This document shows, piece by piece, positions 1 to 11,309 of a stretch of DNA of 64,000 nt. The notes below the pieces were generated by a model. It worked only from the letters and a program-made list of their open reading frames with translations, had not been told where the DNA came from and searched no databases. Numbering within the stretch: position 1 is the first letter of the stretch; every line of letters begins with the position of its first letter. Origin of the DNA: Sinotaia quadrata (taxonomy: Eukaryota; Mollusca; Gastropoda; Architaenioglossa; Viviparidae); the NCBI GenBank assembly GCA_028829895.1, contig CM054177.1, positions 31,227,564-31,291,563 of the forward strand, read 5' to 3'. Position numbers and translations under genes: made by a program.

Positions 1-460
1 TTACTCAGGAGTGTTGATTGACTGTACTTTTAAGTTATTATTCTGCTGTGTTGATTGGCTGCGTAGTTTTTAAGTTATTATTCTGCTGTGTTGATTGGTT
101 ATGTAGTTTTATGTCATTTTCCTGCTGTGTTGATTGGCTGTGTATTTTTTAAGTTATTATTCTGCTCTGTTGATTGGTTATGTAGTTTTATGTCATTACT
201 CAGGAGTGTTGATTGACTGTATTTTTAAGTTATTATTCTGCTGTGTTGATTGGCTGTGTAGTTTTATGTCAATATTCTTCAATATTGGTTAGCTATGTAG
301 TTTCATGTCATTATCCTGAAATATGTGACTTACTGTGTAATGTTACTTAGTCATTAGCTTAAGACAACCTATTGTGTAGTTTTATGTCATTATCCTGAAA
401 TATGTGACTTACTGTGTAATGTTACTTAGTCAATAGCTTAAGACAACCTACTGTATAGTT
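1..460. repeat. Degenerate ~40-bp array
   Basis: Units built on CTGCTGTGTTGATTGGCTGT followed by TAGTTTTATGTCATTA. About 7 imperfect copies to 300, then two copies of a ~76-bp longer unit (300-460). Similar CATTAT-rich sequence continues to about 640. The array runs off the window start. Confidence 0.85.
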
Positions 461-914
461 TTATGATCTTTATCGTGTAGTAAGTAACTTGTTAGTTTTA
501 GTGAGTCATTATTCTGCAGTTTGTACACTGCTGTGTAATTTAATGAGTCATTATCTTGGAGCGTGTAACCGTGCTTTGTAGTTTTGCTGGGTCATTATCC
601 TGCGGTGTGTACCTAGCAATGTATATTAAAATGCTCATTCGAACCGACCTAACAAGATTTATAGAACAAAACTTCTTTACTACAGCTTTTAATTCAGGAC
701 TTTACAGAACCAGCCTGGAATGGTGTTCATTGGAGATATAATAATAATAATAGGATAACTGCGATTTGTTGTGAGTGTTCATTTCAAGTTAATTTGTTTA
801 CTCATCGTCTCGAGAAAATGTTGGAGCGATATTTAGCAAAGGCACATTGTGGTCTGGTAATACTGAAACTGTCATTGGATTCTCTCGTAAAATAGTGTGT
901 GGCCTGTTGACTGC

Positions 915-1265
915 TGTATATTTGTGGATTCCCGCCTGACTGACACCGTTCTGTGTTTTACGTGAATAATTGGATTACTGGATTCCCGCCTGACTGACAC
1001 CGTTCTGTGTTTTACGTGAATAATTGGATTACTGGATTCCCGCCTGACTGACACCGTTCTGTGTTTTACGTGAATAATTGGATTACTGGATTCCCGCCTG
1101 ACTGACACCGTTTTGTGTTTTATGCGCATACTTGGATTCTGAATTCCCGCCTGACTGACACTGTTTTATGTTTTACCTGTATACATGGATTACTGGATTC
1201 CTACCTGACTGGCACCGTTCTAAGTGCATACATGGCTTACCGTATTCCCGTTTGCCTGACACGTC
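915..1265. repeat. 54-bp minisatellite
   Basis: Units begin ATTCCCGCCTGACTGACACC; about 6 copies, the last ones diverged. Length 54 is a multiple of 3, so frames stay open on both strands; not coding. Confidence 0.92.
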
Positions 1266-1309
1266 TCTATCTTTCATTGAAAAACTGGTCTTATTAATAA
1301 ATAAAACCT

Positions 1310-1545
1310 TCTGTGAGTCGTTTCTCATGTGTGGGGAGTAACCATTGTGGTACTGGATTCAATCATAAATACAACCGTTCTGTGATTTGTTTCTCGTGTG
1401 TGGGGAGTAAGCATTGTGGTACTGGATTCAGTCATAAATACAACCGTTCTGTGATTTGTTTCTCGTGTGTGGGGAGTAAGCATTGTGCTACTGGATTCAA
1501 TCATAAATGCAACCGTTCTGTTATTTGTTTGACGTTTGAATAATC
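1310..1545. repeat. 69-bp minisatellite
   Basis: About 3.4 copies of a unit containing TGTGGGGAGTAAGCATTGTG (phase 1381 to 1450 = 69). It produces an open frame of 23-residue repeats that I regard as a by-product. Confidence 0.9.
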
Positions 1546-2280
1546 ATTGTACTAGTGGATTCGCTCCTAAACATAGGAGTTTTGTAAGATGAATTGACTA
1601 TTGCGGACTGTGTGGTATGATATGTGTTCACGCATTCCATTGGATATCCTCATTACTAAAGCGTTATACTTTCTTACATGGAAATAACTCCACTGCAATT
1701 TTTGGACGTAAACATTATATTTCTATTGTAAATACAAACACTGCACAAAATTTACATTGAATTATACTTTAGTACTGCAAACAGAGTTTTGTTGTTATTA
1801 TTTTTATTTATCTATCATTTACGTCTACTCTTAACAATGTGTTAAACAAACAGACCGATTTGTTTATTATTTTTAAAACTAACTTCGATTTCAATAATAT
1901 TGTTTACTGTAGTGTGAGTTGTGAGAACTTTGTACATATTTATAACTTTTGAGTATCCTGTTTCTAAAATAATTAACACACTCAAAGTAATTAACATGCT
2001 GTGGCCCAAGCAATTAAAATAAATATTATATATTAAACAGTTAATACACCCCAAGCGGTTACACATAACGTATCTTATATCCAAAACACGAATGCACACC
2101 AAATCGCTGACATACGTTAGGTATTTAGCATACCCAAAGCAATTATTAGATCTCATCCAGGTAAAATACTCTTCTTGTTATTATTCCAACTTAAACATAC
2201 CCTATCAATTAATATATCTCATGCACTTAATTACACATACCCAAACAATTAATTTATTTAACATATACATCAAGCACTGA
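1546..2280. other. AT-rich sequence, no gene seen
   Basis: Mostly unique, AT-rich; the second half has scattered CCCAAGCAATTAA-like blocks that grade into the next array. Open frames here are short with low-complexity composition. No gene signal. Confidence 0.5.
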
Positions 2281-3217
2281 ATTCACACACCTCGTGTATT
2301 TAATATATACAATGGAGTTAATACCCCAAGAAATTAATTAATCATATTTCAGCATTTCATTAACATATACAATGTAGTTAACACCCGAAGCAATTAATTA
2401 ATCACATTTAAAGCATTTCATAAGCAAATACAATGTAAGTAATACACCTAAGCAGTTAATTAAACATACCCCATTTAGTCAGTATTCTCAAGCAGTTAAT
2501 TAAACATACTAAAGTAGTTAAGGTGTTAAATGCCAGGTATGCAGTTAACTACCCCAAGCACTTACGTACCCAAAGTAGTTAACTTACTTTAATTTGTTTT
2601 TACAATTACTTCGAGTAGTTAACTTATTCCAAGCTGTTTATACACCTCAACTAGTTAACACACCTCAAGCAGTTAATACACCTCAACTAGTTAACACACC
2701 TCAAGTAGTTGACACACCTCAAGCAGTTAATACACCTCAACTAGTTAACACACCTCAACTAGTTAACACACCTCAACTAGTTAACACACCTCAACTAGTT
2801 AACACACCTCAAGCAGTTGACACAAACCAAGTAGTTAACTCACCTCAGGTAGTTAACACACATCAAGTAGTTAATACACCTCAAGTAGTTAACACACATC
2901 AAGTAGTTAATACACCTCAAGTATTTAACACACCCCAAGCAGTTAACTATTCCAAGTATACCTTAAGAAGTTAACATTCACCAAGTAGTTAGCATATATA
3001 AAGTAATAAACATGCCATACACAGATAATATATAGACATGGCAGTAAACATGCCATATACAGATAATATATAGACATGGTAGTAAACATACCAAAAGCAG
3101 TTAATTACAATACGCCAAGAAATTAACATATACCACAAAGAGTTAATACACCGTAAGCATATAAAGTACCCAGAATTCCCTCAAGATGTTTAAATATATC
3201 TTATATAGAAAACATAC
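2281..3217. repeat. AGTTAA-rich array family, with an 18-bp core array
   Basis: Diffuse CAAGCAGTTAATTAA-like units; regular 18-bp units CACCTCAACTAGTTAACA from about 2640 to 2960 (about 18 copies). The 18-bp part gives an open frame of TPQLVN repeats. A 2-copy 38-bp repeat lies at 3005-3085. The family resumes after the insertion at 4820. Confidence 0.88.
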
Positions 3218-4819
3218 TGTGACGCCAACACCACTTAGTTAATGAAAAATATTATTATTAATTAATCTTTCATAACTAATTACAAGTGATGAAAATCTTA
3301 ATTTATTTTATTAAATATCTTCCAATAGACTCCACTCGTCTCTCTCACTTGGTGGATATATGGGTGCTGTAATCGTTTTCTCTCTTCCATAACATTAAGG
3401 ATAAATATTTACTGTCACAAAATATTCCATAGGTGGAAATCTTCTTACTAAATGAGAAGACAAATCCGACTTTAATCTCTATTTAGCGAGCCTCCATCCA
3501 CACACTTTCATTTCCAACATAAGATTATCAATATGCTTAAGAAGGTCAATAAATTTATTAAAACAACAATCAAATATGCAAATGACAAATACAATAAAAT
3601 ACATTACTTGACATTGATATTTCTATGAACCCACATTCGGATAATTTTATGATTACAGTCTTATGCTTAAAATACAATTCAACAATAGAATATTTAAAAT
3701 CACAGGATAGTCTTATCAGAGAACAGAAATGGAGTTATTGGAGATAAGCAATAATAGTCTTAAAGTGACCTGATTCAGCATGGTCAGTGTCACAAATTAC
3801 AGTTCAGTTCAATTTCCATGTGTTTCTATTCTCATGTTGAAACATATTTTTCTGCTCTTTCTCCCAAAGTCAACCTGGGCTTGTTTCCATCTTACCAGTT
3901 CATTTAAGCAGAACATCAATTATAACAATTTCTAGTACTCCCCATACCAGAAATTTTCTCAGTGTAGTGAGTGTACTTTACAACCATCACCAAATGAGTG
4001 TAGTGTATCCTATTTACACTTACACACACCATTGCAGATGATATCCTTCATCTCTCCCATTCACAGTGGCCCACAGCTAGTGAACCAGTTGACTCATCTG
4101 AAAATAGGCAACTAGATAGGATGCTTGCTCACTGTAAAATATAATTAAAGTGCAAACATTCAGCTTACAGATTTTTGCTTTATAACTCTATTCTTTCTTA
4201 CATTCCATTCTCAACTTACAGTTTCCTGCAATGGTATTCATTAGCCTGATACACGCACATGGCATAATAAATACAACATATCAAAACAATGTCAAGTGTT
4301 AGCACACTAAATGCGAGGAGTTTGGTTCAAACATTTGTAGAAATCAAAGTAAACTCACAAAGTACATCTCTACATAAGTATAACATATCAATTGCAAAAG
4401 TACATGAAATATTTCTAAGTCCATTCTCTCTCAACCAGCCAGTAAATTCACCATCAAGCTAACGACCAGCTTTCAAAACCGGACTTCTTCTTGCCACTCC
4501 AAATTCACAGTGATTAGACAGCAAGTAAACATTTTAATCTCAGCTCATTGACTGGTCTCTTTCTCGTAAATCATATCTATTGGGGTAATAAAACTACTCA
4601 CTGGTCTCGTTCTCGTAAATCATAACTATTGGGGTAATAAAACTACTCACTGGGGTTTGCATAATTCTAGCTCGTCCTCACCTCGAGCGTTTACTTCAAC
4701 TCAGACATTTTCAAAAGTATCATCATAAGGAGTGCCCAAGGTCGGCTCACTCTGACAATTTAACAACTTATATAACAATTAAATTTAAAAATAGGGAGAG
4801 GCAAATTTACTCCGCCACA
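3218..4819. mobile_element. 1.6-kb LTR-like insertion (solo LTR candidate), copy A
   Basis: Starts TGTGACGCC, ends TCCGCCACA (TG...CA, imperfect short inverted ends) and is flanked by a perfect 5-bp duplication CATAC (3213-3217 and 4820-4824). Removing it and one CATAC restores the surrounding array unit exactly, so this is a clean insertion. TG...CA with a 5-bp duplication is the signature of LTR elements; no coding region is inside, hence a solo LTR. An internal 49-bp direct duplication lies at about 4548-4650. Related copies start at 22603 and 46794. Confidence 0.8.
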
Positions 4820-5545
4820 CATACAAAACAATTAATTAAAATAAGCCAAGAAGTTAAAATATATTTTATACTGAAAATATACCGAAAGCAATTAATTAAA
4901 ATTTACCAACAACAGTTTAAATATATCTTATACAGAAAGCATACCAAAAGCAATTAATTAAAATACAGCAAGCAGTTAATATGAACTCCAAGTTTTAATC
5001 ATATCATATTAATTGAAATTCTCTCAGATTTTAACAAATACCTTAAGTAAGAAACCTACCAAAAGCAGTTATTTAAAATTCCCCCGAGATGTTAACAAAT
5101 ACCCCAAGTAGTAAAAAAAATAAAATGAAAAACCAATTAATTAGAATTAATTAGAATACCCCGAGATGTTAACAAATAGCAAAGCAATAAACATGCCAAA
5201 AGCAGTTAATTAATATTCCTGAGATGCTAACAAATACCCCAGGTGGTAAATACACCAAAAGCAATTGATTAAAATACCCCGAGATGTTAATAAATACCTC
5301 AGGTGGTAAATACAACAAAAGCAATTGATTAAAATAGTTAATTAACTTACCCAAAGAAGTTAAATGTATATCTTATATAGTAAATATACCAACACGCAGT
5401 TAATTAACTTATCCAGAGAAGTTAAAATTTATATAGTAAATACACTAAAACGCCGTTAATAAACTTACCCCAGGAAGTTAAAATATATATCTTATATAGT
5501 AAAGATACCAAAACACAGTTAATTAACTTACTCCAAGCGAATAAC
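4820..5545. repeat. Continuation of the split AT-rich array
   Basis: Units with ACCAAAAGCAATTAATTAAA; a ~60-bp sub-array at 5160-5340 (CCCCGAGATGTTAACAAATA) and a ~62-bp one at 5335-5540 (TTATATAGTAAATATACCAA). It matches the sequence left of 3218, so the 1.6-kb element landed inside it. Confidence 0.85.
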
Positions 5546-6400
5546 ATTAACCTCAAAAAGTTAACAAACTCTTATCAGAAAGTCTTCAAACGAATTTCAG
5601 CTGAAAATGACAACACAAATATATTGCTAAAATTGGTGTAATGATGGCTAATACAAAAAAGATATGTTTTAATATTAAAGAAAATGTTTTGAAAATGTTT
5701 TTTCTTGATAACAATTACTTTTACGTAACCTTGTTTGCTCTATATACAGTTTCTGAAGATCCGGAGCGTGACAACAGTCATGGTCCAGCAGCGCTGAACA
5801 CCTCAGCAACGTGGGGATTTCACAACTCGAAGAAGCTGCAAAGTATTAAAAAAAAAAGAATGATTATTTCATTTTTCATTTCGGCTGTCTCAGAAAAAAA
5901 TGCTACCGGATCTGCTGCTTTGTGACGAAATTAGCAGATAATGGACTTGTTTGACACAGTTACAAGCTGTTAGTCACGAGTGACAAAACTTAATGCCGCT
6001 ACTATGTGTCATTACTATGTTTTAACTTGCAATGTGTCATTACTATGCGGTGAATTGCTATGTGTCATTACTATGCGGTGAATTGCTAAGTGTTATTACT
6101 CTGCGGTGATTACCTGCTGCAAAGTCCCAGAATACTGCTCTGCATGTCAAAAACCCTAACTGAAATGTCATGAGTCAAAAAAGCCTGTAGGAAAAGGGCG
6201 GCCGATAAAAATCAGACAATAATAAAAGCCTATAAGGAAAGGCGGCCGAAGCAAAGCAGGAAATAATATTAATGATATCCCGTGAAATAGAAAGCATAAA
6301 ATCGCAAACAAATTATCATCATATCACTTTTATCAGTCGCCGTTAGAAGCAAAATCAGCTGCATTGCTTACATGAACGCTTCGGAAGGAATAATTAGTAT
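5546..6400. other. Mixed unique sequence with small repeats
   Basis: Contains a less AT-rich block at 5756-5850 preceded by a pyrimidine stretch and CAG (5751-5755), a possible exon but with no convincing donor; a 28-bp array at 6003-6115 (GTGTCATTACTATGCGGTGA); and two copies of a ~46-bp segment with GGCGGCCGA at 6177-6250. No recognisable protein. Confidence 0.45.
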
Positions 6401-7080
6401 TGCCGGACTTGACACTAGATTGACTGGCCTGGTTTAGCACTAGAAGTGCCTAGACTAGTACGATTTTGAGTGGCCTATTTTGGTACCAGAATTGCCTAAT
6501 GGCAATAGATTGACTGTCTTTACTAGGAATTAGACTGTTCGATATGTTACTAGAATTGACCTACTATAGCAATACATTTGTCTAATTTAAATGTAGGACA
6601 TATTAGTACCACATTAGACATAATAATGTCCTACATTATTAATACTTAGAAATATATTAGCTTGGAATTATAAGTGTTCTAACTTGGATTTCGAATTGCC
6701 GTAGTTAAGCGCCAGAAGTGTTTTAGTTGGTGTTAGACATTGTCTAGCGTGAAACTAGAATTATCTGTTTGGTATCCAGCGCGCCCTATTTTGATATTAA
6801 ATTGACTTCCATGGAACCAGACACTTTTATTAGCTTATAACTGGAAATTGAATTGCCTAGTTTTGTGTAAGCGGAACCCTAACTGATACTTAAATTACCA
6901 TATGTTGCGAATTTAATTATTCTAGCCTGAATGTAGAATTACTCTAGAATGTTAATTGATAGTTTGGTACTGATCTAATTGGCTTAACACTTATCTAATA
7001 TTGCCTTAGTTGGTTTCTAGAATGACTTGATTATTTCTAGAAGAGTTCTCCTTTGCTTTGAGAATTACCCTAGCTTGGTT
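6400..7080. repeat. Very degenerate TAGAATTG-rich array
   Basis: Recurring but diverged blocks such as ACTAGAATTGCCTA and GACTAG at irregular 30-45-bp spacing. Reads as an old array worn down by mutation. Confidence 0.5.
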
Positions 7081-7123
7081 GATGGTTGTCCAATTTTTAA
7101 AATGAAATAACCGTTACGACGAC

Positions 7124-7285
7124 TGGACAACCTGACCCTTTGTTAACTACAAAGTTACAATGCGTGGACAACCTGACCCTTTGTTAACTACAAAGTTACA
7201 ATGCGTGGATAACCTGTACCCTTTGTTTGACTACAAGGTTACAAAGCGTAGATAATCTGTACCCTTTGACTACGGTGAACTTATT
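7124..7285. repeat. 41-bp minisatellite
   Basis: About 4 copies starting TGGACAACCTGACCCTTTGT; 7124 to 7165 gives the period. Lies about 490 bp upstream of the K2P start codon. Confidence 0.92.
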
Positions 7286-7770
7286 TTGTCATCGTGAGGA
7301 TACACTTCAGCGTAACTAGGGCATCTGTTTGAAAGAGTCACGTGATAATAATATGTTTTATCAATATTCAAGAAAGGAAATGCGCTTGGTGAATTGTTTT
7401 CTGGGTATGGGTGCGTTGCCGTTACAAGGCGTATTCGACTTTTCGGCACAAACAAGCTTAACATTTGGAGATAGGAAATTTCAAGAAAACACAGAGTGCA
7501 TTTGTGAGAGTTAAGGACAATTTACACTAAAAAGCAAAGAATGCCATTTGGACAAAGAAATTGTTGGATAAGGTAACGATCCATATCTCATGAAATAATA
7601 TAATAAGAATCACGCTAATGGGATAAATTGGCCTATATTTTAAATTACGAAATAAAGTCCGGTCTCAAACAGGCAAATGTATTCAAAGGTAACCGCAAAC
7701 CGGAACTGGCTAGACAACTGCAAAGACCAGGTGGAGCAGGTGACTGGACTAGGCCGATGACTATAGAGGA
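7286..7770 (+). promoter_or_regulatory. Upstream flank or 5' UTR of the K2P exon
   Basis: Mostly single-copy sequence between the 41-bp array and the start codon. The frame is closed by TAG at 7750-7752, and the ATG has G at -3. No clear TATA box or initiator is visible, and the transcription start may lie in a further upstream exon. A shorter overlapping frame here (to 7816) has only a TTG at its start and is not supported as coding. Confidence 0.35.
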
Positions 7771-8110
7771 ATGTCACGAAAGGGGCGGCACGGTTGCTGT
7801 ACCTTACTCCACCTGAAGGAGGACAACGCTCGCTTTATCCTCTTGGCCTTTGTCATGTGTCTCTACATGGCGGCCGGTGCTGCTATCTTCATGCTGCTGG
7901 AGTCTGACAATGAGAAAGAAGAAAGAACCAAGTACGAGACTGCCTACTCCGTGTTTATTGCCAAGTATCCTGCTGTTAACGAGACCGACCTGCACGAGCT
8001 CATGCAGAAGTTTGCCGTCGCAGACGCCATCGGCATCATTGGGAATAAACGTCCTCGTTGGGACTTTTCAGGATCGTTTTACTTTGTGGGCACCGTCGTC
8101 TCAACAATCG
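7771..8110 (+). CDS. First coding exon of a THIK-type two-pore-domain K+ channel
   Basis: K2P channels are dimeric plasma-membrane leak K+ channels. The exon gives 113 codons plus one base. Seen: a short basic N-terminus; the THIK-like block LKEDNARF (residues 15-22) just before TM1 (about 23-43); an acidic cap region (44-93) with a possible N-glycosylation site N70-E-T; then PRWDFSGSFYFVGTVVSTIG (95-114), the P1 pore helix and the start of the filter. From memory of the family, HLNEDxxRF and RPRWDFxGAFYFVGTVVSTIGFG are hallmarks of KCNK12/13, and these also lack the cap cysteine of TWIK1, as here. The start is the first in-frame ATG after a TAG at 7750-7752, and its length fits vertebrate THIK N-termini. 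The exon ends at GTAAGT, phase 1 in the filter glycine codon, a split site I recall as common in K2P genes. TM2 to TM4 and P2 are not in the window. Sure of K2P; fairly sure of THIK. Confidence 0.93.
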
Positions 8111-8116
8111 GTAAGT
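8111..8116 (+). other. Splice donor of the K2P exon
   Basis: ATCG|GTAAGT, a full consensus donor directly after the first base of the filter glycine codon. The open frame ends eight bases later in TAA, which supports intron sequence here. The next exon should begin by completing the glycine codon and continue with an FG- or YG-type filter; I find no such segment downstream, so intron 1 probably exceeds 55.8 kb. Confidence 0.92.
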
Positions 8117-8227
8117 AACGGAATGTTGTGCCAGGGTGGGATTACTCTGTCGGAATATTTCACTGTGTGTCTATCTTTGTCTCGTTCAGTAATGTTTACC
8201 TTACGTGACCGGGATACCTTCCTGACT

Positions 8228-8376
8228 GTCTCACTGTTTATCTCTGTCTCAGTAAGGTTTATCTCTGTCTCAGTAACGTTTATCTCTGTCTCACTGTTTA
8301 TCTCTGTCTCAGTAAGGTTTATCTCTGTCTCACTGTTTATCTCTGTCTCAGTAACGTTTGTCTCTGTCTCAGTAAC
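8228..8376. repeat. 18/21-bp array just inside intron 1
   Basis: Alternating units TTTATCTCTGTCTCACTG (18) and TTTATCTCTGTCTCAGTAAC plus one base (21). Lies about 120 bp after the K2P splice donor. The open frame through it is not coding. Confidence 0.9.
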
Positions 8377-8431
8377 ACAATGTATTGCTGAGCGGAATAA
8401 TATCTGATTAACGGATCCCTATCTATCTGTA

Positions 8432-8485
8432 TTGATATATATATATATAGCTAGCTAGCTAACTAGCTAGATAGATAGATGATGC
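8432..8485. repeat. TA / CTAG / GATA microsatellite
   Basis: Consecutive ATATAT, GCTAGCTA and AGATAGAT runs. Confidence 0.85.
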
Positions 8486-8549
8486 ACTTTAGAACAGTCT
8501 AATTTAACTGGACATTTATGAGATTTAGTTCTAAAGACTCTACGTTCTA

Positions 8550-8822
8550 CTATACTGTTGTAAATAAAGTAATACCCCATTACTCAAATGTCGTTTCGAT
8601 GTTGTAAATAAAGTTATACCCCATTACTCAAATGTCGTTTCGATGTTGTAAATAAAGTTATACCCCATTACTCAAATGTCGTTTCGATGTTGTAAATAAA
8701 GTTATACCCCATTACTCAAATGTCGTTTTGATGTTGTAAATAAAGTTATACCCCATTACTCAAATGTCGTTTTGATGTTGTAAATAAAGTTATACCCATT
8801 ACTCAAATGTCGTTTTGATGTT
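8550..8822. repeat. 44-bp minisatellite
   Basis: About 6 copies, GTTGTAAATAAAGTTATACC start; highly uniform, with one recurrent T/C site in TCGTTT(C/T)GAT. Confidence 0.95.
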
Positions 8823-8921
8823 GTCTGTAGCATATTTTCATTCTGAAATGTGGGATTTAGTGACACCGTGACCTTTGATTGATTGTCGGAGATTATTCCA
8901 TTGCGTCTCACATCTTGCCCT

Positions 8922-9075
8922 AATGTTCACACTACACATCCTAATGTTCACACTACACATCCTAATGTTCACACTACACATCCTAATGTTCACACTACAC
9001 ATCCTAATGTTCACACTACACATCCTAATGTTCACACTACACATCCTAATGTTCACACTACACATCCTAATGTGT
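8922..9075. repeat. 21-bp minisatellite open on both strands
   Basis: About 7 identical copies of CACTACACATCCTAATGTTC plus A. 21 is divisible by 3 and no frame contains a stop, giving heptapeptide frames on both strands. Not considered a gene. Confidence 0.95.
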
Positions 9076-9276
9076 TATTCATTCACACAATACCCTTAAT
9101 TTGTACTGTCCTCGCACACTAACATAGTACTCGTTCACACAATGCCCTTAATTACACTACTCACACCAATATGTTGTTTAGTCATACAAAAAATGCCCTA
9201 TATTCACACAACGCACACCAATTTATTTAACTCACACCATATCCCCTTATTCGTACTACCATACTAAACCTTACAT

Positions 9277-9459
9277 GAGTGGTTCACAACCTTTTTACAT
9301 CTAATGACCACTTACGTACATGTAAGGACCACTTTTTAAATGTAAGGACCACTTTTTAAATGTAAGGACCACTATTTAAATGTAAGGACCACTTTTTAAA
9401 TGTAAGGACCACTTTTCAAACTGGATAACGCAGCCGCGGATCACAGTTGGGAACCACTG
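9277..9459. mobile_element. hAT-type MITE with internal 20-bp repeats
   Basis: 183 bp. Left end GAGTGGTTCACAAC, complement of the right end CAGTGGTTCCCAAC: 12 of 14 match and fit the CAGTGGTTC termini known from hAT elements. Flanks CCTTACAT (9269-9276) and ACTTACAC (9460-9467) agree at 6 of 8 bases, a decayed 8-bp target duplication as hAT elements make. The interior is a 20-bp tandem repeat (ATGTAAGGACCACTTTTTAA) at 9316-9420. Non-autonomous. Confidence 0.72.
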
Positions 9460-9705
9460 ACTTACACCAAACACGTTATGCACTCCCTTCTAGAACCACT
9501 GACTTACACCATACGTTATGCACTCCCTTCTAGAACCACTGACTTACACCAAACACGTTATGCACTCCCTTCTAGAACCACTGACTTACACCATACACGT
9601 TATGCACTCCCTTCTAGAACCACTGACTTACACCAGACACGTTATGCACTCCCTTCTAGAACCACTGACTTACACCATACACGTTTAGCACTCACTTCTA
9701 GAACC
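9460..9705. repeat. 42-bp array continuous with the MITE right end
   Basis: About 6 copies of a unit starting ACTTACACCAAACACGTTAT and ending CTAGAACCACTG. The end and start of the unit copy the MITE right end plus its flank (GAACCACTG|ACTTACACC), so the array includes the MITE border. Confidence 0.93.
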
Positions 9706-9959
9706 TGTTGTTTTTTTAAATCATACTGCATCTTTCTCACACCATGCATTTCTAATCGCTTTCATTTAGATGTTTGTCATTTCAATTACGCGCGTCATCA
9801 AATGTTACAATCAGATATATATCATTACAATTACACTATTTTAAACATATACAATACATTTGATGAACACAATTAAGTTGTTCAAATTTACGATCAAACG
9901 CGCTTCACTACAGTTGTAGTACTGGTAACAAGCAAGAAAATTATTAGATCCACCATTGC

Positions 9960-10130
9960 TGTTGGATACACGTCATTACAGCATTACGACAGTCAATATT
10001 CGTAAGCAAGAAAATATTACATGTACCCTTATAGTCAGATGTTTACACGTCATTACAGCATTACGACAGTCAATATTCGTAAGCAAGAAAATATGACATG
10101 TACCCTTATAGTCACTTGTTTATACGTCAC
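9960..10130. repeat. 77-bp repeat, ~2.3 copies
   Basis: CGTCATTACAGCATTACGAC at 9971 and 10048. Confidence 0.9.
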
Positions 10131-10672
10131 TACGGTTACACGCTCTTAACATTATTTATCAGCCACAAGTCTCTCAGCCATGTGAAAATAAATGACACAC
10201 GGACAAACAGCTTCTTAAAGCGGCAAAAGTTTCCGGACGTGTTGCGTTATCGCCGGTCTTCATGACCGTTAGTGCAGTGCTGGCTTAAAGAAGCCGAAAA
10301 AAAGTTGTTCCTGCACTTTGACGCAGATCTCCGAGTGACGGCTAGAAAGGGAATATGCAGCTCTCCACGTCACTATCATGACCGCAAGCGTGCTCTTATT
10401 ATACCCCCACCCCCTTTCTCGAACAGATCTTTCACTACCGTCTTCTACATACGCGCTGCAGGAATTGATTAGTCTCCACCCCAAAAGTGCTTTTCTGTGA
10501 TCTGCCTTGTCGATTGCTAAGTGCTTTGCAGTGTATCCTGCAGACGATCAAAAAATTAAAGACCTTGAAAGATATGATAGCCGCCAAGAAAAACGTCAAA
10601 ACCACTGACAAGACGGGTATTAAAAATACCACGACGGAAACTGTCAAGAAGAGTAGACTAGACAGGTAATAA
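10131..10672. other. Less AT-rich unique block with a possible exon
   Basis: Single-copy and visibly richer in CpG than its surroundings. It holds a segment bounded by CCTGCAG| and GACAG|GTAATA (10544-10665, 122 bp) that would make an acceptable exon on the + strand, lysine-rich in two frames; the protein is not recognised and does not match a K2P channel. A pyrimidine-rich tract lies at 10405-10425. Confidence 0.35.
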
Positions 10673-11187
10673 TATAATGCAATATAATATAATACAATAT
10701 AATACAATACAATACAATATAATAATACAATACACTACACTATAATATAATACAATACAATACAATACAATATAATAATACAATACACTACAATATAATA
10801 CAATACAATACAATACACTACAATATAATACAATACAATACAATACAATATAATATAATAATACAATACACTACACTATAATATAATACAATACAATACA
10901 ATATAATATAATAATACAATACACTACAATATAATACAATACAATACAATACAATACAATATAATACAATACAATACACTACAATATAATACAATACAAT
11001 ATAATACAATACAATATAATATAATATAATAATACAATACACTACAATATAATACAATACACTACAATACAATACAATATAATATAATAATACAATACAC
11101 TACACTATAATATAATACAATACAATACAATATAATATAACAATACAATACAATATAATACAATACAATACAATACAATACAACACA
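10673..11187. repeat. AATAC/AATAT pentanucleotide satellite
   Basis: About 515 bp of AATAC units mixed with AATAT, CACTA and ATAAT variants. Long stop-free frames on the minus strand follow from the 5-bp unit. Confidence 0.97.
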
Positions 11188-11309
11188 AGGTTTATACTTG
11201 CTGAGGTCGAGTACGTCACGATCGCATTGTACTACAATTCCAGATGCAGCAGGTTGCAGCAGGTTGCAGGCAGATTTGCCCTGATATCAAATGAACGCTC
11301 ACAGTATGA

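Noticed and set aside
2594..2974. 126-codon frame of TPQLVN-type repeats
   Set aside because: It is the translation of an 18-bp minisatellite; no signal peptide, no non-repeat domain, and the same array family continues untranslated around it.
7628..7816. Frame overlapping the K2P start
   Set aside because: It begins at TTG, ends inside the K2P exon in another frame and has no family match.
10658..11072. Minus-strand hydrophobic repeat proteins (YCIVL)
   Set aside because: Translation of the pentanucleotide satellite.
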